A stretch of DNA of 64,000 bases from contig NZ_KB906972.1 in NCBI RefSeq assembly GCF_000381745.1, positions 62,001-126,000 of the forward strand, written 5' to 3'. Both the position numbers and the translations under genes were made by a program. Below, piece after piece: positions 59,656 through 64,000 of the stretch. The notes under the pieces were generated by a model. That model was given only the letters and a program-made list of their open reading frames with translations, had not been told where the DNA came from and did no database searches. This stretch comes from Psychromonas ossibalaenae ATCC BAA-1528. GTDB taxonomy: Bacteria; Pseudomonadota; Gammaproteobacteria; Enterobacterales; Psychromonadaceae. Every line of letters begins with the position of its first letter. Positions within the stretch are counted from its first letter, which is position 1.

Positions 59656-59673
59656 AACTGTCCTTTATAAAAG

Positions 59674-59708
59674 AAAAAATGCAAAGACTGAATACAGCTT
59701 TGCATTTT
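59674..59708 (-). terminator. Terminator of ilvIH
   Basis: AAAATGCAAAG / CTTTGCATTTT with an 11-base loop. On the minus strand TTTTTTC follows. It lies only 20 bp before the PspG-like start. Confidence 0.85.
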
Positions 59709-59789
59709 GTAATTTACATTTTAACGTTTAATTAAGCCGTCAATATAGTTAATTTCAGTGTCTTCCGACAAGTTAACTGTATTGTGTTA

Positions 59790-60290
59790 TTAACCGCGTA
59801 ATGCTTTTTCACCGCGCGCAATACCACAAACACCAGAGCGAACGACTTCAACAATTTCGCTGGTATCTTCTATTGTAGTAATAAAGGCATCTAATTTAGA
59901 GCAGATACCACTTAGCTGAATGGTATACAGGTTCTGGGTGATATCAACAATCTGTCCCCGGTAAATATCCGAACAGCGTTTCACTTCTTCGCGGGCTTCA
60001 TTGGTGAGAGTGCGCACTTTAATAAGCATTAATTCACGCTCAACATGTGCGCCTTCTGTTAATTCAGAAACGCGTAACACATCAACCAGCTTATGAAGCT
60101 GCTTCATCATCTGCTCTAAGCGTGCAAGATCCGTTACCTCAGTGGTGATGGTCATGCGTGATAATGTTTTATCGTTTGTCGGAGAGACCGTTAGTGATTC
60201 AATGTTGTAGCCGCGTTGTGAGAATAAACCTACTACGCGGGATAAAGCACCGGATTCATTTTCTAATAATACAGAAATAATACTACGCAT
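59790..60290 (-). CDS. ilvH: Acetolactate synthase small subunit IlvH
   Basis: The regulatory subunit of acetolactate synthase III, which gives valine feedback. The 166-residue protein has the N-terminal ACT domain ([21 protein letters not shown], read as two parts, and [14 protein letters not shown]) and the C-terminal IlvH domain ([26 protein letters not shown]). It overlaps ilvI by 8 bp. Confidence 0.98.
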   Translation of the reverse strand: MRSIISVLLENESGALSRVVGLFSQRGYNIESLTVSPTNDKTLSRMTITTEVTDLARLEQMMKQLHKLVDVLRVSELTEGAHVERELMLIKVRTLTNEAREEVKRCSDIYRGQIVDITQNLYTIQLSGICSKLDAFITTIEDTSEIVEVVRSGVCGIARGEKALRG

Positions 60291-62007
60291 CAGTCTTCTC
60301 CGTCTTGCTTAAATACATATCTTCCATGCTGCCGAACTTTATCTGCATCGGGTAAACATGTTCTTCCGGGTCAATCGCAACATCTAAAAATACCACGCGG
60401 TCTTTTAGTTCAAAAGCACGCTCTAGTGCCGGCTGCAGCTGTTCAATTTTATCGACCTTAATGCCGATATGATTGTAAGCTTCTGCAAGTTTTACAAAAT
60501 CAGGCACACTGTCCATATAGGAGTGTGACTGACGGCCGCCGTAGAACATTTTCTGCCACTGTTTAACCATACCTAGGGAGCGGTTATTCAGCAGTACAAT
60601 CACAATTGGAATGTTGTACTGCATACAGGTGGACAGTTCCTGAATATTCATTTGAATTGAACCGTCACCAGTAACACAGCAGACCGGTTTATCTGGGCGG
60701 GCGATTTTACAGCCGATAGCTGCCGGCAGACCAAACCCCATGGTGCCCAGACCGCCGGAATTAATCCATTGACGGGGCTCTTTGAACGGATAATAGTTAG
60801 CCGCAAACATCTGGTGCTGACCTACATCAGAAGCAATAATCGCATCACCATTGGTTACTTTATATAATTCTTCAATAACCTGCTGCGGTTTAATGTGGCT
60901 GTTTGACGGCTGGTAAGCCAGGCACTCTTTGGCGCGCCATTCGTTTATCTGTTTCCACCACTGTGCAATTTTTTCACCGTCATTGCTGGCTTGTGTTTCG
61001 GCAATAAGATCTAACATCTGCTGCAGTACAACTTCTACTGAGCCGACAATAGGTAAATCAACATGGATATTTTTAGAGATTGATGTCGGATCAATATCGA
61101 TATGCATGACTTTTGCGTTAGGGCAGAATTTCTCTACATTATTGGTTACGCGGTCATCAAAGCGTGCACCGACTGCAAAAATAAGATCCGCGTTATGCAT
61201 AGTTAGGTTTGCTTCATAGGTGCCGTGCATGCCTAGCATACCGATATTCTGTTTATGTGTGCCGGAAAAAGCACCTAACCCCATCAGTGTATTAGTAACC
61301 GGCAGATTTAATTTCTCAGCCAGTTCGGTAACCTGCTTGGATGCATTGGCAATAACTGCGCCGCCGCCGACATAAAGTACCGGTTTTTTTGCACCTAACA
61401 GGGCTGCCAGGGCACGTTTAATTTGTCCTTTATGGCCTCTAAGTGTCGGACTATATGAGCGTAATTCCACACTTTCAGGATACTCATAAGGGAACTTAAG
61501 AAGCGGGTTCTGTACGTCTTTCGGCAGATCAACCACAACAGGACCGGGGCGCCCGGTTGAAGCCAGGTAAAAGGCTTTTTTAATTGCGATTGGAATTTCT
61601 TCTGCTGTGCGGCATAAAAAGCTGTGTTTCACGACTGGTCGAGATACACCGATCATATCCGTTTCCTGAAAAGCATCATCACCAATCCAGTTGGTTGGTA
61701 CCTGCCCGGATAAAACAACTAAAGGAATAGAGTCCATGTAGGCGGTGGCGATACCAGTAATGCAGTTAGTTGCACCAGGACCGGCGGTAACAAGGACCGT
61801 GCCTACTTTGCCCGTGGTTCGAGAATAAGCATCGGCCATATGCACGGCTGCCTGCTCATGTCGAACTAAGAAATGCTCAATATCGCTACTTTGAAAAATA
61901 GCATCGTAAATATCTAATACTGACCCGCCGGGATAACCGAAAATATGTTCTATACCTTCATCCTGCAGCGAGCGGACAACCATTTCGGCGCCAGATAACA
62001 TTTCCAT
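60283..62007 (-). CDS. ilvI: Acetolactate synthase large subunit IlvI
   Basis: This ThDP- and FAD-dependent enzyme makes acetolactate or acetohydroxybutyrate, the first common step to branched-chain amino acids. From ATG 62007 (AAGGAG seven bases upstream) the product is 574 residues, equal to E. coli IlvI. It begins [18 protein letters not shown]. Catalytic Glu51 lies in [16 protein letters not shown], and the ThDP-magnesium motif is [15 protein letters not shown]. The frame is open further upstream, but that part is the leader with tandem hairpins. Confidence 0.98.
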   Translation of the reverse strand: MEMLSGAEMVVRSLQDEGIEHIFGYPGGSVLDIYDAIFQSSDIEHFLVRHEQAAVHMADAYSRTTGKVGTVLVTAGPGATNCITGIATAYMDSIPLVVLSGQVPTNWIGDDAFQETDMIGVSRPVVKHSFLCRTAEEIPIAIKKAFYLASTGRPGPVVVDLPKDVQNPLLKFPYEYPESVELRSYSPTLRGHKGQIKRALAALLGAKKPVLYVGGGAVIANASKQVTELAEKLNLPVTNTLMGLGAFSGTHKQNIGMLGMHGTYEANLTMHNADLIFAVGARFDDRVTNNVEKFCPNAKVMHIDIDPTSISKNIHVDLPIVGSVEVVLQQMLDLIAETQASNDGEKIAQWWKQINEWRAKECLAYQPSNSHIKPQQVIEELYKVTNGDAIIASDVGQHQMFAANYYPFKEPRQWINSGGLGTMGFGLPAAIGCKIARPDKPVCCVTGDGSIQMNIQELSTCMQYNIPIVIVLLNNRSLGMVKQWQKMFYGGRQSHSYMDSVPDFVKLAEAYNHIGIKVDKIEQLQPALERAFELKDRVVFLDVAIDPEEHVYPMQIKFGSMEDMYLSKTEKTDA

Positions 62008-62344
62008 AAAATTCTCCTTTATACAATTGGTAAATTGCGTCACTTTCCACCTGTATCGGGTGGGAGTGAACCTTGTTTTATAAAAAATTGTGCCACTTTC
62101 CACCTGTATCGGGCGGAAGTGAATTCCGTTTATAACTAAACGGCTGTTTACTGTACTGCAATCAAAAAAAAATGCACGAATAAAGACGGTAAAAAAGTGC
62201 ATAAATATTGTTTTTTTTCGTAAAAAAGCACAATTCGGGAAAACGAGACGCAGGTCGTTTAATAAGCGCATATTATGTAAGGAATTATAACGATTTTTAT
62301 CTGCTGGTCTATTTTATATATATGCTTATTTTAAGGAGGCGATG
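62008..62344. other. Divergent region ilvI-trxC
   Basis: 337 bp holding the ilvIH leader with two tandem hairpins (62041-62123), an A/T-rich middle (62160-62230), and the start signals for the thioredoxin-like gene. A possible ilvI promoter is TTGCAG-N17-TAGTTA on the minus strand (about 62164-62136). Confidence 0.6.
62041..62123 (-). repeat. Two tandem hairpin elements in the ilvIH leader
   Basis: Copies at 62041-62070 and 62094-62123 (period 53) are identical at 28 of 30 positions. In the mRNA sense each folds as CACU-x-CCRCC, loop CGAUACA, GGUGG-AA-AGUG. The two differences are A-to-G opposite U (A-U becomes G-U) and C-to-U in the small internal loop, so the fold is kept. The inner copy ends 34 bases before the ilvI ATG. 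Confidence 0.75.
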
Positions 62345-62821
62345 ATGGAATATGAAATGCTTGTCTGTACACACTGTTTAGCAGTTAATCGCGCTGCCAG
62401 AGATCATTTTTCGAATTCTCCTCTATGTGCATCCTGCGGGGCTACTTTGCTGCCTGAGCGCCCCGTTGATGCGGACCTTGAATTATTTCAGCATTTAATT
62501 GTCGAGTCCTCCCTGCCGGTTGTCGCTGACTTTTGGGGGGCATGGTCAACGGACAGCCATGCGATGGTGTCAGCTTTTATTACAATGACGCAGACTTTTA
62601 AAGGCGATGCGGTTTTTATCAAAATAAACAGTGAAAGTGAACAGGTGCTTGCAGGGCGTTACGATCTGCAGGATATACCGACCTTTATTTTGTTTAAAGA
62701 GGGCAAAGAATATCACCGCCTTTCGGGAGAGTTAACCGAGCAGGAATTTAAAGCCTGGTTAGAACGTTATTTAAGAGTTAAGCGGGAAATAGTCTCTTTC
62801 AACCCCAATTTAGTTCTGTAA
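62345..62821 (+). CDS. Thioredoxin-2 (TrxC) homologue lacking active-site cysteines
   Basis: A 158-residue protein with the TrxC architecture: an N-terminal zinc ribbon (C8-x2-C11 and C28-x2-C31 in VCTHC and LCASC) and a thioredoxin fold with ADFWGAW and the cis-proline P112 in DIPTFILFKEGKE. The active site, WCGPC in TrxC, reads W67-S-T-D-S71, so both redox cysteines are gone. The sequence is otherwise intact, with AGGAGG five bases before the second ATG, so it does not look like a decaying gene. A C-terminal extension of about 18 residues is present. Redox activity is unlikely; a chaperone or binding role is inference. Confidence 0.85.
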   Translation: MEYEMLVCTHCLAVNRAARDHFSNSPLCASCGATLLPERPVDADLELFQHLIVESSLPVVADFWGAWSTDSHAMVSAFITMTQTFKGDAVFIKINSESEQVLAGRYDLQDIPTFILFKEGKEYHRLSGELTEQEFKAWLERYLRVKREIVSFNPNLVL

Positions 62822-62995
62822 GTCGGACTGTTTTCCTAAAAACAGCTGCTGATAAAGCTGCGGATCTGTTTCTAGTTTCTTTTCATCGTTAGAAAAGTCC
62901 TGAGATGGGAGTTTATTTTCTATCTGCACTGTTTATTTTCACTGTTATTGGTTAAAATTCGTCTCTTTTTGTCGATTAAGCAATAGAGATCCTTG

Positions 62996-64000
62996 ATGTT
63001 TGAAGTAAACCCCATTTTAAATAAAGTAAAAGACCTGACTGAGCGTGCTGAACTGCTTAGGGGGTATCTTTGACTACGATGCTAAATCTGAACGTTTAGA
63101 AGAAGTAAGCCGCGAGCTGGAATCGCCGGAAGTCTGGAATGAACCCGAACGGGCTCAGGCATTAGGCAAAGAGCGCAGTGCATTAGAATTAGTGGTTGAT
63201 ACCATTGATGCATTGGACGCGGGGGCTGAAGAAATTCAGATGCTGGTGGAAATGGCGGTGGAAGAGCAGGATCAGGACAGCTTTGATGAAGCAGAAAATG
63301 AAGCTGCTGAGCTGGAAACAAAATTAGAAGTGTTGGAATTCCGCCGTATGTTCTCAGGTAACCATGATGAATGTTCATGTTATCTGGATATTCAGTCAGG
63401 CTCAGGTGGAACTGAAGCACAGGACTGGGCGAATATGCTGCTGCGTATGTATTTACGCTGGGGTGAAGCGCATGGTTATAAAACTGAATTAATGGAAGTT
63501 TCGCCGGGTGATGTTGCCGGTATTAAAGGCGCAACGATCCGTTTCAGCGGTGAATATGCTTTCGGCTGGCTGCGCACAGAAACAGGTGTACACCGTTTAG
63601 TGCGCAAATCTCCATTTGACTCAACCGGGCGTCGTCATACCTCGTTTGCGTCAGCATTTATTTATCCTGAGATCGAAGATAATATCGATATTCAGATTAA
63701 CCCGGCTGATTTACGTATCGATGTGTATCGAGCCTCCGGCGCGGGTGGACAGCATGTAAATACAACCGAATCTGCGGTCCGTATTACTCACGTGCCGACC
63801 AATATTGTTGTGCAGTGCCAGAATGACCGCTCACAGCATAAGAATAAAGATCAGGCAATGAAGCAGATGAAAGCTAAGTTGTATGAGCACGAGCTGCAGA
63901 AACAGAATGCCGAAAAACAGATCAGCGAAGATAACAAATCGGATATCGGCTGGGGTAGTCAGATTCGGTCATATGTATTGGATGACGCGCGGATTAAAGA
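62996..64000 (+). CDS. prfB: Peptide chain release factor 2 with programmed +1 frameshift (3' end outside window)
   Basis: RF2 ends translation at UGA and UAA. The reading frame from ATG 62996 meets an in-frame TGA at 63071 (codon 26), then continues in +1 frame ([20 protein letters not shown] and onwards) to the window end. The frameshift cassette AGGGGG-TAT-CTT-TGA-C is complete. In the main frame, [25 protein letters not shown], the peptidyl-hydrolysis motif GGQ in [17 protein letters not shown], and [19 protein letters not shown] are visible. Expression is autoregulated by RF2 level through the UGA. Some 50 C-terminal residues lie beyond 64000. Confidence 0.97.
63059..63074 (+). promoter_or_regulatory. 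RF2 programmed frameshift site
   Basis: An internal Shine-Dalgarno-like AGGGGG (63059-63064) is followed three bases later by the slippery CTT and TGA C. This spacing and context are those of the known prfB frameshift signal. Confidence 0.95.

Noticed and set aside
62041..62123. Likeness of CCGATACAGGTGG in the leader hairpins to a 23S rRNA segment
   Set aside because: From memory only about 12 bases agree; too short to claim rRNA mimicry.
62810..62887. 25-codon minus-strand frame with ATG between trxC and prfB
   Set aside because: A start and a weak AGGA exist, but it overlaps the trxC end and nothing supports expression.
63071..63073. TGA in prfB as a sequencing error or pseudogene
   Set aside because: It is the known RF2 frameshift stop, with the full AGGGGG-TAT-CTT-TGA-C context.

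Overview
The window looks like chromosome of a marine, moderately low-GC gammaproteobacterium, most like Psychromonas or a nearby Alteromonadales/Vibrionales-type lineage. This is inferred from gene content and order: murB-birA-tRNA-secE-nusG-rplKAJL-rpoBC, tusDCB-rpsL-rpsG-fusA-tuf, a MotX homologue (sodium-driven polar flagellum), NhaA, and DUF2489, DUF3624 and TIGR04219-type families. I recognised no prophage, insertion sequence or CRISPR array. Most genes are housekeeping.

Layout. 1-2.3 kb: a META-type lipoprotein (cut by the window edge) and spoT. 2.5-6.4 kb: nfo, a cbiB-cobC cobalamin assimilation pair, and small DUF4124 and DUF3624 genes. 6.4-10.8 kb: yihI-DUF2489-hemN-anmK and cytochrome c4 on the minus strand, divergent from engB. 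11.6-19.3 kb: an orphan sensor kinase, prlC, cobO, nhaA and a DUF945 gene, with two tandem palindromes between the last two. 19.4-24.9 kb: a glyoxalase II-like hydrolase, leuA with a complete leuL attenuator, msrB, a GNAT enzyme, murB and birA. 25.1-44.5 kb: the information-processing core, with three tRNAs (Thr-Tyr-Gly), secE-nusG, rplKA, the L10 leader and rplJL, rpoBC, ridA, tusDCB and the str operon. 44.5-44.8 kb: two decayed tandem copies of the tuf 3' end. 45-51.4 kb: a KdgM-like porin, motX and cysJIH. 51.6-59.7 kb: envelope genes (MipA/OmpV-type barrel, a large lipoprotein with thrombospondin type 3 repeats, a LuxR regulator, a TIGR04219-type barrel, a PCuAC copper chaperone and a PspG-like peptide). 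59.8-62.0 kb: ilvIH with an unusual leader. 62.3-64 kb: a thioredoxin-2 homologue without active-site cysteines, and prfB with its programmed frameshift, cut by the window end.

How the genes work together. The centre encodes transcription (RpoB, RpoC, NusG), translation (L11, L1, L10, L7/L12, S12, S7, EF-G, EF-Tu, RF2, three tRNAs) and tRNA wobble thiolation (TusBCD). Around it lie branched-chain amino acid synthesis (LeuA, IlvIH), assimilatory sulfate reduction (CysJIH), haem, cobalamin and peptidoglycan functions, and envelope proteins. SpoT controls (p)ppGpp, which acts on the RNA polymerase encoded here.

Most notable observations: (1) a two-copy hairpin in the ilvIH leader whose copies differ only at positions that keep the fold; (2) a TrxC homologue with STDS in place of CGPC; (3) tandem tuf 3'-end relics downstream of tuf, together with no tufB before secE; (4) an EF-G with an altered domain IV loop, a TTG start, relaxed codon use and a terminator-like hairpin ahead of it; (5) two 21-bp-spaced palindromes between nhaA and the DUF945 gene; (6) a leu attenuator with an extra complementary strand. 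No complete new system is evident; the ilvIH leader element is the best candidate for something undescribed.
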